NCBI GenBank assembly: GCA_028023455.1
Contig: JAQFVV010012395.1
Coordinates: 10,786,154-10,850,153, forward strand
DNA from: Epiperipatus broadwayi
Lineage: Eukaryota; Onychophora; Udeonychophora; Euonychophora; Peripatidae
Direction of reading: 5' to 3'
DNA length: 64,000 bases
The position numbers were made by a program, and so were the translations under genes. A model generated the notes under the pieces. It worked only from the letters and a program-made list of their open reading frames with translations, was not told the DNA's origin and made no database searches. Shown here piece after piece: positions 12,672 through 24,239 of this stretch. Each line of letters starts with the position of its first letter. Positions within the stretch are counted from its first letter, which is position 1.

Positions 12672-13775
12672 CCGTTGTATGGCGAGGTTTTCGCTCTAAA
12701 ACACATAAAAATGCTGTTTCCGCGGCTGACACGTTCGAACCCGCATTTTCTATAATACAACTTTTGTTGTTGTGCTACAGAATGCAGGCCGCTATGTCGC
12801 GTCGCAGTACAGCATGTATGTCGCATAGCAGCAATTACATTTTCCAAATTCGCACAGTTTATAAAATAGTTACGTCTTGATAAGAGAGTTTGTATTTGAA
12901 TTGGATGGAAATGTTGTTTTCATTGGATTTTTTTTTATTTTAAAGTATTGAAATGTTCAGATTTTTTAAAGTAATATTCTAAGACTTTTTACAATTTACT
13001 GTATTGAAGTTTTAATTGTGAAAATGTTAAATATCTATGTTTTTAGTGAGTTGCAATTAGGTAACGCATCAAGTAACGTACTGTTCATAACATTCCACGA
13101 GACCAAGAAGAGCGGTACCTCAAAAATATACAGTAAGAAAAGTACAAATATACACGATTTTTTGTAAATTTCATAAAAAGCAAATATTATAAACATGTTT
13201 AATAAGTAAAGAAGACATTTATATGTGTTTGTTGTTGTTTAAAAAAGTTTGATTTACTTTATTTTGTCCGAGTACGGTTATGATTTTGAATTTTTTTATT
13301 TTAGCATTACAAACAACAGAACATTAACCCTAAACCGAACCGTAACAACTTTTACTTTTTATTGTCATTCTATTTTAAGTAAAAAATATCCGTAATATCT
13401 CTTTTTACTTAAACAACAACAAAAAAAATAGTCGTAACACAAGTAAAAAAATATCCAATAGAAAATTGATAAAAAAAAAAGCCGTAACACAAGTAAAAAA
13501 ATATCCGATAGAAAATTTATAAAAAAAAAGCCGTAACACAATTAAAAAAATATACAATAGAAAAACACGAATCAAATTGTAATTTGTTGATTTTATTTTA
13601 CATTTATTATTATCATTTAAATTGTATACGTTAATAAAAAATAATATTTATAAAAGACGATTTTGTTTTGTTTTAATTTTCGCATTACAAAAAAGCACAG
13701 AAAAATTATTATAATCAACGGCCCGGGAATGGTCATATTTTATAGTTTTAGCGTGAAAACTGCGCCATTTAACGG
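12672..13775 (-). mobile_element. TIR transposable element, copy B (inverted)
   Basis: Reverse-oriented relative of copy A at 1541-2886. Its right end, AAAACTGCGCCATTTAACGG, matches the left TIR of A. Its left end, GTTGTATGGCGAGGTTTTCG, matches the right TIR of A with several changes. Shared interior includes the CG-rich ACACGTTCGAACCCGC and GCCGCTATGTCGCGTCGCAG segments and the GGCCCGGGAATG word near 13720. It is shorter than A and has its own 47-bp tandem units. The ORF at 12632-12847 on the minus strand is shared repeat sequence and not a likely gene. No transposase is visible. Confidence 0.75.
13434..13565 (+). repeat. tandem repeat, about 47-bp unit, three copies
   Basis: Three units share GTAACACAAGTAAAAAAATA, then TCC or TAC, then AATAGAAAA or GATAGAAAA and an A-rich end. 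They start near 13434, 13481 and 13529. The tandem expansion is internal to TIR element copy B. Confidence 0.75.
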
Positions 13776-14608
13776 CATCTTTATCTATAAGACAAGCACC
13801 ATTCTCTGTTATCTTTAATTTAACTGGTTATAATCAATATTTAAAAGATCAAATTAGAAAATCATAAGTTATTTTGTTAGCTATTTTATGTAGATTGTAG
13901 CTTGCCCTATTCAACTTCTGCCATAAAATTCTTTAGCCTGCAAGTTAATTAAATAAGTCAGTATTAACTTGGCTATTTTATCTTAATTAATGAACATATT
14001 TAATAAAATAATTCTTATGTCCAAAAATATATTGACAATTTACATGAGAAAAATACTTTGTAGCAATGAAATTATTAGTTGCATTTTACAGTTTGAAAAT
14101 TAGTATTCTAACATTTTTGTGTCAATTGTTATGGTAGTAGGTTTTATATAAGTACTGACTTCTTTTTTTTTAATTACACTACATTTAATTGAGAAATTGT
14201 CTATATTTTTAAAAATTAAAATTATTAAAGATTTATCAGATTGGTGACAATTGAATATTTCATTAGTAAGTTATATATTTATGGTAAATTATAGAGATGG
14301 ACAATTTGAAGTTGTAATATAAAAAAAATATGTATGTCGTAAATTGCACGACAACAACTCAAAATTTTGACATTTACATCGTTTAAATTAAATTATTTAT
14401 GATACTAGTTACCATAATTGATAACAGTGTCCAAGTAAACATTTTATATCTGTTGAATTTAACAAAAAAAAAAAAAATTATTATGTCAAAAGCAAATTTT
14501 TTGCAAAAGATATAGTTAATCTCACCTCAATCTATCAAGTTTTACTTTTACTACTAATTAAATTGAATTTCTTAAATGAAGCCTTTGCTTTATGTGTATA
14601 GTTTGCAG

Positions 14609-14650
14609 AAAAAAGATGGATGGTTAAAGAAGAGAATGGCCAGCCTTGAG
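14609..14650 (+). CDS. candidate 42-bp cassette microexon of Cbl
   Basis: Between TATAGTTTGCAG and GTAGATGA lies a 42-bp block, exactly 14 codons, reading KKDGWLKKRMASLE with no stop. Both ends are phase 0, matching the phase-0 intron between the 9802-9900 and 17101-17258 exons, so inclusion would keep the reading frame. The donor GTAGAT is weak and the block is short enough to arise by chance. It would need transcript support. Confidence 0.22.
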
Positions 14651-17100
14651 GTAGATGAATTTTCTCAACTCATAAGAAATGCACTCATTTAAAAAATAAA
14701 CTTTTAAGTCATTCTGAGAAATTCTTTTTATATTAAGAGTCAGTGTTGATGGCACTTAATAATAAAACTGTATCTGCCCAATGTTTTGTGATTGTATTAT
14801 ATGTATAGGGTCAAAACACTAGCTTGAGTCTTTGTGATCCTTCGTTTAAATAGTCATCACCCTAACTTTTTTTGATTTTTGGAAAATAATAAATATTTGA
14901 AGCATTTGAATATGCAGAGATCACATTTATAACTGAAAGAAAAGCTTTTATTTTCCATTAATAATTTAATGTCTATCATTAATTATTTTTTGATCTTTAA
15001 TGAAAAACAGTTTAAATCATTGTCAAGCTTATTATCTGTTAATATAAATAACTTTTATAAATCATATATCCATAAATTATTCTGAGATAATAGAACTTAT
15101 TATATGTAGTTTCACCTGAACAGTAATTTGACAAGAATTCACATTAGAATTTTAACCTATTTATATTATGTGGATTAAATTACAGTGCTTTAAGTTTCCA
15201 TTTACATGTAATACAAACTCTATAATTTATGAAATAAGTATCATAAATTTAATTATTATAAACTAAACTTTTCTGTCTTCAAATCTTATTCTTATTTTAA
15301 ATCACTAAAACATTATATGACAACTCCTTATACTTATACAATTTGTTAAAATAATAGCAACTCACTCTTTACAGTAGTGCCATCCAGTCCAAGCAATAGT
15401 AATCATTGAATGGTAGAAAGTCTGTGCATCAAAATCTCTGTCTAGGGTCTACTTATCCAATATCTTCAAACTAATTTCAAGCTTATGGCTTTTATCAGTG
15501 AGGATCCTTTGATTGACAGCACAGATCTTTGAATATAAAACAACCTTCTGGCAGACACATTTTTTTTTTAGTTAATTATAAATCTATGAGCCCAAACTGA
15601 AACACAATAATATTTTCAATCAAAACTAATTTGTTTATGTAGTTGTACGGATCTGAATACATTTCAGTATCTAAACATTTTGGTATTTGGTTTTTTAATA
15701 ACCACATTCACTAACATTCTTTCGCCAGGATTAGTATTAAACCACTAAAACATCACATGACAATCTTTTCTTATGCTTGCACAATCTATTAAAATAATAA
15801 CAACTCTCTCTCTATACAAATAGTGTCACCCAGTGTGTAAGCCATAGTAATCAATAGCTGCTAGAAAATTTGTCATCAAAATCTCCATCTAGTGCTTATT
15901 CATCCAATATTTCCAGACTAGTTTTTAATTATGGCATCCATTGTTACTATGGTTTGCACTGGATGGCACAAATGGAGAGAGTTGCTACTATTTATAATTT
16001 GTAGTGATTTCCCAGTCTCATCAGCTTCTTTCAATTATTGTTAGTGACCTTTTTTTTAATAATAATAATCTGCACTTGTCAGCAATAATTAATATACTAA
16101 TATTAAAACTAGCCACTCTAGTTTCTGGCTATTGGTTTTATGGATTGAGGAATACCATTTGTTATAGTCTAATATACAGATCTAACCTAAATCATTAACT
16201 ATATCTTTTTTAGTGATCTCATTTATGAGCTAAATTTAGCCAGATTGGTGTAGACAAACAAAATACATTTATAAAATAAAAGCATTAGGTATATTTTTAA
16301 AGAGTTTTGGAGTTTATAATTAATTAAATTTATGATTTCTGCATTATAATATTTTTGGAATACAGAGAAGATAAAATATTAGTATATGTAGTATAATTAA
16401 TTATTTTCAAACTATATTACATGAAAATGTTTTAAATTTAACTGTATTTAGGTTATCATTTAGTTCTCTCATCTTCAATTCTTTACATGTAATATGTGCT
16501 TTTGACTAGCAGCCATTATGAGTATAGAAACCAATTTATGACCAGTAATACTTTCACAATTATTACACGCTGATTTTTTTTCTTCTATTTACTTGACATT
16601 TTATGATACTGTCTTTTATTTTACGCAATAAAGGGTTTTTTTTTCTGAAATTCTTTTTGTTCTGGTAAAAGTGACTGGTATTACATCTCTTTAGAGAGTC
16701 TTTGAGATTTTGTTACTCTTCACTCTCTTTATATTCTCAAATCCAGTGAAGATGTTCTTTTACAGTACCTATTCAATTAATTTCAGCACACTGAAAAATA
16801 TAACTTATTTTATGTTCTTATAATCTTGCCATTGTAAATGAAATTTAACCATTGGTTTTGTAGTACATTGATAGTGGTACTCACTTCACACAATAATTTA
16901 AGTAATTTAATTGAATTATTTATTTCCAAAGTTGTTGATTGAATGAGTGCACTAGATCTTTTCTGATCGCGTGAAATTTTTATATTACTAAATTTTGTTT
17001 AACTATATAAATAAGCACTTTGTATCTTTTAAAAATTGCTATTGCTAAAAACAAATAATTTTATGCAGATTTAAAACTAGTTTTTTTATTATCAATATAG
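14651..17100. other. intron with two foldback-family copies
   Basis: AT-rich intron before the proline-rich exon. It holds CTCCATA-family repeats at about 15297-15545 and 15735-16000. A 64-codon ORF at 16004-16198 has no recognisable family. Nothing else was identified. Confidence 0.55.
15297..16000. repeat. CTCCATA foldback family, copies 3 and 4
   Basis: Two successive copies. The first has CATTATATGACAACTCCTTA, CAGTAGTGCCATCCAGTCCA and a CTAATTTCAAGCTTATGGC core. The second has ACATCACATGACAATCTTTT, a CTCTATACAAATAGTGTCACC arm and an inverted arm near 15955-15995 (CACTGGATGGCACAAATGG, then AGAGAGTTGCTACTA). The second copy can fold back on itself. Confidence 0.65.
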
Positions 17101-17258
17101 CCTAACAGTGCAAAAGGTTCACCATTTGTATCACCGGGTTCATCTCCATTACCAGGACGAAGAGCTCAAGTAAATAATCCCCCACCCATTCCACCACGAA
17201 GGTCGTCTCCATCAGCATCACCTGGTGCTTCACCGGGAACGTCACCTGGATTGAACAG
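17101..17258 (+). CDS. Cbl exon: first proline-rich, SH3-binding segment
   Basis: This exon begins the recognisable tail of a Cbl-type E3 ubiquitin ligase, which ubiquitinates activated tyrosine kinases and acts as a docking adaptor. The acceptor is TATCAATATAG and the donor AG/GTACAA, leaving phase 2. The peptide has GSPFVSPGSSPLPGRRAQ, closely like the SPVTSPGSSPLAQRR segment after the RING finger in animal Cbl proteins, followed by NNPPPIPPRRSSPS and three SPG-type repeats. PPPIPPRR is a plausible SH3-binding motif for Grb2 or CIN85-type partners (inference). GC content is far above the flanking introns. The split arginine codon AG/G joins exactly to the exon at 25543. Confidence 0.88.
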
Positions 17259-18026
17259 GTACAATCTTTTTATTTTTTTTTGTTTTATTCTTGTATTGTT
17301 AGCCATTAAATTATGATTTTGTTTTTTACTTTCTTTACTGAGAGCCTATCAAGAAAGTTTTTGTTCTTTAATCTATTCCTCTAGCCATAGCAATAAATTA
17401 TGCCCTTAATTGAATATTATATATAGGTAGAATACTAATTAATAAGATATCTATAATTTATAAACTTCTACTATCCGAACTAAATACCTTTCACAATCAC
17501 CTGATTTTATTATTTTTGCATGAAGTATAATGTACTTTAGTGACATTTTTGTTTACTTCTAGAATATATTCAAATTAAAAAATGTAATAATAAATATCCT
17601 ATAATAAATAAATTGATATGTATATGTATTTGAAAATAAAATTAAAGATAAAACAAGTTCATTAAAAATCTTGCAATGTAATAAGCATAATTGCAATAAG
17701 CAACTTATTTTATTTTACCTTGTCAAACGGCATAAAAAGAAATACATTATAAATCCAATTGCTAGATGTTAGGAGAAAGAATTCATTGAAGAAGAAAGAA
17801 TAAAGATTTTTTTTTTAAAGTTTTCTTGATCTTTAAAAAAAATTGCATTGAATTGCAGAGGAAGAGTGGAAAGAAATTGTTGACTAAGTTGATGTGCATT
17901 TTAAAGAAGAAAGTGAAGGGTGTAAAAATAATCACTACAATAAATTGTTTTGAGTATAAAAAATGTTTAAGTTAATAAAATTAATGTTATATTACTGTAT
18001 ATTATTTTAATTACTACTGTATGAAG
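17259..18026. other. intron, nothing recognised
   Basis: AT-rich DNA between the proline-rich Cbl exon and the SINE pair. No coding block or clear repeat was seen. Confidence 0.5.
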
Positions 18027-18290
18027 ATTTTGGTTTGATGCAGTTAGTAGAGCATCCAACTTCGGGTTGAGAAGTCCCAGAATCAATTCTGGCACTCAAA
18101 CTTCTTATGAACTCCCGAGCAATAAAGCCATATGGGTTTTTTTTTTCCCTGTGCAGTTTGATGCAATTGGTAGAGCTGTCTAACTTGAGATCAGGAAGTC
18201 CCAGGGTCGATTCTGGTGCTCAAATTTCTTACGAACTCACGAGCAGTAAAGCCATTAGCCTTTTTTTTTTTAATAAAATAAATTTATAAG
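18027..18290 (+). repeat. two tandem tRNA-like SINE units
   Basis: Two related units start GGTTTGATGCAGTTAGTAGA (18032) and CAGTTTGATGCAATTGGTAG (18155). Each has an A-box-like stretch (GTTAGTAGAGC, ATTGGTAGAGC), and about 35 bp later a B-box-like stretch (AGAATCAATTCTGG, AGGGTCGATTCTGG). After this comes a shared body, CTTCTTATGAACTCCCGAGC / TTCTTACGAACTCACGAGC, then AGCAATAAAGCCAT / AGCAGTAAAGCCAT, ending in a T-rich tail. This is the layout of a tRNA-derived SINE. An eroded relative is at 26755-26880. The 60-codon ORF across it is a by-product. Confidence 0.75.
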
Positions 18291-20075
18291 AAAATATTTT
18301 ATATTGCAAATCCTCAAAACTATAGATATTAAAATTAATCTTTATTTAAATTTTCAGCAGAATTTAAGTGCTTTAAAAAAGTTGGAAGTTTTAATGATAT
18401 AATGTGTTATTGAAATCCAGAAAACTCCCATATCCGGAAAAGCCCTGGAAACAGGTTGTGAATTAATGGTTTTCTACTTGTACTTTATATTAAAGAGCTA
18501 CAAACTTAATATTTGAAACTACACATAAACAACAGCTTAAAATATAAACATTGAAGTAATCATGATTATTCACCCCCACCCCCCTCAATCCAATGAATGT
18601 TATTTTGTTGATGTTAATTAAGGGCTTTTTCCTTATGATTTCCTTTTATCATTATATATATTTTGATAGAATAAAAAATAACTACAACTAAATTAAAATA
18701 TGAACCTCAAATAGATCTTCTAAATTATAATTAAATAATCCATATTCACATGAGATTCTTCATGTGCTGGAAAAACTATCAATAATACAGAAGTAATAGT
18801 GAATCTTTTGGAGAAAAAAAATAAAAATACATACTTTTTTAATGAAGAAATATTATTGTACTATTATACTATATTGTATTTTATAATAAAAATGTTTTTG
18901 CAATGTATCAATAAACTTCACAAAATTTTTTTATAAAATATACTCTTCATACTCTATACTAATTAGCTTCAAATTGAATTTCATGAAACTTTGTAGTTTC
19001 GTGGAATCTCTTTAGGAATTCTGCAAATCAAAGTCAAAATTATAAAAAAGAAATTCAGAAAAGTAAATATGTGGATTTTTTAAATTTTAACATGCATAAT
19101 TTAAAGGTTACAACTTTTTTTTTTTTTAAAGAAAGAGACTTTTTTTTTTACAGATGAATGTACTTAACGATTATAATTTTGGTGTCCATGAATTTATATT
19201 GATCACAATACATTTTTCTATTACATGTTCTAATAAAAAATTCAAATAACCAAAGAAAATTGCAAAGATTTTATGAAAATATGAAGATATATAAGTCAGA
19301 TAGATAAATCTTTCATCAAATAATTGACTTACCAAATAATAAATCAGACTTTTTTTTTATGACACACTAAAAAAAATTATAAAGAAGGTGAGTTTGATTT
19401 TAGAGTTATGGTCCACTAGTAAAAAAAATTACCCAACCAAATGTGAAAATCCCCCCCCCCCCCATTTTAGTATTTTAAAAAATTGACAGTAGTTTTTCAA
19501 TAGTAGTGTAATATTTTATCTGCAATTATATATTGTATTTTATAATTTATCTGAAATAAATATTAATTTCTCTGATGTTAAGTTAGCTTCTTTTATTCTT
19601 AGCATTGATATTTTAGAAGCTATTAAAATCAATGGATTGTTATTAACAATGCCTTATGCATAGCTGAGTTTTATTAACATAATCAGTATTTATTATTTGT
19701 GCTTATTGGCTGTAAGTGAATACATTTTGATAAATAGTCAACTCCGAAAAAATTCTCATATTTCCACATATCATGGTAATAAAATGTTTTACATTCATTA
19801 AGTTTTATGAGTGTATATATATCTGTGTGTGTGTGTGAAATATAATTTACAGGTTCATCCATATATAATTAACATTCATATCATCTGGTTTAAAAGTATT
19901 ACTTCAAGGTGCTATAAGCAACTGGATTTTTTTTTTTTAAACTATCAAATTTGTGATTATTTATCTATTCAATCAAAAACTAACTGTGAAGTGGGGGTGA
20001 TAGTAAATGATTACTGTAATACAAAAAATTAATAGTTGATTTGATTTGTGAGTTTTAAGAAATTTTTCCTAATGG
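18291..20075. other. intron, nothing recognised
   Basis: AT-rich DNA with a C12-13 run near 19451 and a short GT microsatellite near 19825. The 73-codon ORF at 19811-20032 runs through the microsatellite and shows no family resemblance. Confidence 0.5.
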
Positions 20076-20083
20076 AAAATAAC

Positions 20084-23000
20084 CAGTGATGATATCCCAA
20101 ATTTCCAAGAACCGGTTCTCTAAAGGCAGGTGGTATTTAAGAACCTATTCTGTTTATTTTTCTTTTTTCTAAGCATGGAAGCAAATCACTTTTTGGTTTT
20201 GTACCTAAAAATTTTTGGTGATTTCTCAGAAATTTTGCATGACTCCCCTCCCCTCATACACAAAAAAGTGCAGCAGTACACATGCGCACTATGATGTACT
20301 TTATAATTTCACTTATGGGATCAAAAAGAATTAAACCATTTTTATAGCTGGAAAAAAAAACATATATTTGGCAATATATTTCCATATTGACTTTCTATTC
20401 GCATCATATGTCTCTTTAGGTTGATGATGCTTTTTGGCTCTAGCATCATCAGCTGTGTTGTGATTTCTTAGCCATGCCTGAACTGAGTCATTGCAGTCCC
20501 AACGATCTAATGGAAGACCTATCAAATTTATTACTAGAAGATTTGCCACATTTTTCACTTCTAGATGATTTCTTTTATACGAATAAATTGTGTTCATCAC
20601 AGAAAATCTCATTTAGCCTCTGCAGAACTCACAGCAATGGTATTAATTATATTTTTCGCTCTTTGGATAGTTTCGGATATAATGTGTTTCTGGTGATTTC
20701 TCGTAACATTTTCAACATAATCACGGAAATCATTAACTGAAATCTCATGATGAAATACTTTGTACAATTCTCGTAATTTCTCTTCAAATTCTTTCCAAGG
20801 AACTATAGCTTCTTCAGTTTCCAAGCATCTGGGTTCACAATTTTAACTAATTGATGAATTAAATTTTTAATATTATTACTTATGCTATCACAATCCATTA
20901 ATCTTAATGTCATATTTGTTGTCTTCAACAAAATTAATATGCTGGAATTTCTTAGAAGAGATAGTTTCATTTATTATTTTTTCATAAGTACCACTCTTCT
21001 CTCTGAGGTTTTCAAATGCTTTAATTGTTCTCTTAATCAATTGTTCAGCACGCAATATATTTACACATCTTCATTGAAGAGCATCTAACAACAAAGAAAT
21101 TTCTTCTAGTATAGCAATTATTAAAGCCAGACCTCTCATAAAATATTTGTTAGCCATTCCAGAAAATAGGAAAAAAATCATATAGTGCTGGATAGGCTCG
21201 CCATGTGGCCACTGCTGTTCTATGACTGCATCCTGCCTATCTTGGGCCAAAAACTTACCAATTTTTAGAATTTCAATTTCCAAATTGTTTGAAATTTTAT
21301 TCAGTGCCATTTGATTTTTATTAGACTGATGAAAGATTTTGTCTATTTCATCAATAAATGCTTTAAAGTGATTCACTTACATATGTCCTTGATAGAATCA
21401 TCCAACACAAGCTGAAGGCAATGACTCAAACTATGCCAAATAATCTCGGGATAGTGGTTTTTTATTTTAACATTCATTCCTGACCGCCTTCCCAAAATCC
21501 AATCAAATTATTCTTCAAATATGGATTATCAAATCCTACTGAATGCAGACTTTTTAGTAGAGCAGTGTAAATGGTTTCAGCATCTTCGTTTTGTAATTCC
21601 ACTAAATCTACAAAAATTATTGGTAAAAAATCTGTATCTTCAACCTTAATAAAAATGATAAGGCTGGTTTGCATGATATTGTTGATGCCTCATCAATTAT
21701 AACACATATCTTTAAATTCTAATCTATTATTTTTCTAAACATTTCCATTTTAATGTATTTTGCAATGTGCTCAACAATTTTGACAGCCATGAATCGAGAA
21801 TGGAGTCCCACTCTCATATTTAACCCACTCTTTTTTTGTAATTCTATCAAATGTTCAATATCACAAAACGGTCGGTTTAGTTTTGCTAAAATGTAAACCA
21901 TATTGAAAAATTTTATAAGTGGAGCTCATAAACTTTTCATGAGCTTTGTCTATAGATTTGGAAATTGCATTTTTGGCACTTTCTTTCTATTGCATCGCAC
22001 ATATCTGGTGTCCTTTTGATGAAAATTGTTTTTTTTTTTTTTTTTTTGAAGAGAGGCTTGTTGAACCATTTTATTTTTTCCACTTGGAACAATATTACAT
22101 CTTCTCCATTCTTTTGACACATGAGCTGCCTTCACTTTATATCATACCCAAACTTTTTTCCAATAATAAGTAAATCACAATATTTTTCTTTGAATTCATT
22201 GGTTTGTTTTATATTCCAGCAGTCAGGAAGATCACTAACTACATTTATTTTATATATATATATCTTTTGTACTTTTGGAACTGGACAGCTTATTTGTGTC
22301 GTCAACTTTATTTTCTGTTGTATCAGAAGAAACAGAAAACAAAACTTGATTTGAAATATCATCCTTTATTATCGTATTCAATTCTCTATTAGTTTTTGAA
22401 TCTTTTATGAAGAAATCCTATATTGTTTAGCATTTTCGTTTCATTTCTTGTGAAGGGTTTATTTTTAATATATTCTTATGTTAAATTTGCCCTAGAAAAA
22501 AAAACATCTAATTAATTCATTTTTAATACAAATGAGTGGTAACAAATCATAAAAATAAAATAGTAAAATTAAAAAAAGAAAAAGAAAAAAATTATTTGAA
22601 AACAAGTCATGCCACTTGATGAACCAAAGTTATTGTTATATTTATCATCTTGCTGTAAGACAAGTTATTCTAGAAAAAATATTTTGAACTCATTGTTAAA
22701 AAAAGACACACTGCTACATCAGATATAGCAAACTAAATGAAAATAATATACTATAAACTTATTATATCTAGTAATCCATTAAACTTATTAATCAAATAAA
22801 AACAAATCTTGCATGATAAATAAGTGAAGAAATAAAATATTTAAATAAAAGTTAAATAAATATTTAAAACAACATCGGCATAATAAAATCATTGGTAACA
22901 ATGATTTTATGTTACTGTTTATTTTCGCAATGATAGGTCCTTTTGAATGAAATTATTTTATCTTTAAAGCAAAATAATTTCAGCAAGAGTAAATTTCATT

Positions 23001-23558
23001 AAAAAAATTATGATAATACATAAATACATTTGTGCCGAATTTATTTTTAATTTTAATAACGCCTCTGTTAATTTTTTACTTACCTTGTGTAAAAATTAAA
23101 TATGGATCCCTTTATCACTAATAAAATAACACTTTTTATTTGTATACTTTTAAATAAACTAATTTGAAAAGCAATAAATAATGGATTTAATTACTTAAAA
23201 CAAAACTTGTGAATTATTTCTTGCAGAATAATTCTTAATCACTCAAATTTCATCACACATTCCAAGTGCAATACGCATGCGATCAAATGGTATGTTTTCT
23301 ATCATATTGTTGAATTATTCTGGGAAAAACATTTTGAACCCAATCTGTTCAAAAAGAATTATTGTTACGGTAGATATAACAAAAAAATACAAATAATGTT
23401 CTAGATTATTGTTGGAAACAATTAAGTAATTTGTTAATTCAAGTCTTATTTAGAAGAATAATAAATAAAATTTATTTTCGGATAATTTATCTACTGATTC
23501 GTTAATTTTTTTTAATTTTAAGAACTGGTTCACGTGAACCAGTTAGATATCATCACTG
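20084..23558 (-). mobile_element. hAT transposon, KIAA1586-like, with TIRs and target duplication
   Basis: Both ends carry the inverted repeat CAGTGATGATATC: directly at 20084, and as GATATCATCACTG ending at 23558. Flanking 8-mers are AAAATAAC (20076-20083) and GAAATAAC (23559-23566), a 7/8 match, as expected for the 8-bp duplication of hAT elements. The minus strand between about 22400 and 20331 holds a broken transposase. Near both ends there are also palindromic ACCGGTTC / GAACTGGTTCACGTGAACC words, probably subterminal transposase-binding sites (inference). The 22400-23500 side is non-coding AT-rich DNA. Confidence 0.88.
20331..22400 (-). pseudogene. broken hAT transposase (KIAA1586/ZMYM-like)
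   Basis: On the minus strand a single protein is split over several frames: 21901-21719, 21674-21474, 21376-21071, 20824-20609 and 20612-20331. Recognisable pieces in order are FCDIEHLIELQKKSGLNM, HSRFMAVKIVEHIAKYIKME, a IDEAS word after the 21719 break (in CVIIDEAST, matching the first catalytic Asp region), HSVGFDNPYLKNNLIGF, and a C-terminal hAT dimerisation region (LLVINLIGLPLDRWD, then QAWLRNHNTADDARAKKHH). This order matches the KIAA1586-like and zinc-finger MYM-like hAT proteins common in animal genomes. Stops and frameshifts show it is dead. The N-terminal zinc finger may survive as CQKCNFQ near 21970. Confidence 0.8.
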
Positions 23559-23566
23559 GAAATAAC

Positions 23567-24239
23567 TATATCATCATATTTATTAATTTAGTTTGTTTTG
23601 TTAAAAATTTCACTAAATCTAAGTTATCTTTCATTTTGAAAAATTTCTTGAAGCTTATTAATCAAAACATCTATTAATTTCTATATCAGATTAAGTTTCT
23701 ATTATCACCTCCATTTCATAATTTAAATTTTTTAATTAAATAGATTTAATCTTATTCCCCGTGTTTATTAGTTTTTCAAAAGTACAAAATTAATTATACG
23801 TGGTTGAATCTGAAAATTATATAGTTTTTTTCTGTAAAAATCTTCAATTATGAATTGTGCTAAATATTTTCAACTAAAGTGAAATGTATCATTTTTAAAA
23901 TAAATAATAATTAACATTTACATCAGTTTTTGTCTCATTGTTCTATTAATCATTAGGAAGAGAAATAATATTCATAAGCAATTTGCTTAATATGTTTTTC
24001 AATTATAAAAAATAATAAAATATAATTATATATTAAAAGCCTCTTTTGTGCTCTTATCAAATATTAAACATCTGTTTTAACTGATAACCTAATATTACAA
24101 ACAAAGCATAATTTACTGTTTTATAATAGAAGTAAAATAATAATAATAAATAAAACAAAACATGAATAAAATAAAATTGTGATACCACAATAAAAGAAAA
24201 AAAAATCATAAAATTTTATATATACTATCTTATATAATT
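23567..24239. other. intron, nothing recognised
   Basis: AT-rich DNA between the hAT element and the Penelope-like remnant; no feature was seen. Confidence 0.5.

Larger units (their letters stand above)
9901..14608. other. intron with foldback repeats and TIR element copy B
   Basis: Intron between the 9802 and 17101 exons. It holds a foldback repeat family (10715-11445) and the inverted TIR element (12672-13775). The remaining stretches (9901-10700, 11450-12670, 13776-14608) are AT-rich with poly-A and poly-T runs and no recognised coding block. Confidence 0.6.

Noticed and set aside
21937-22392. Cluster of overlapping 60-77 codon ORFs on both strands
   Set aside because: All are frame shadows over the decayed N-terminal part of the hAT transposase and its poly-T run.
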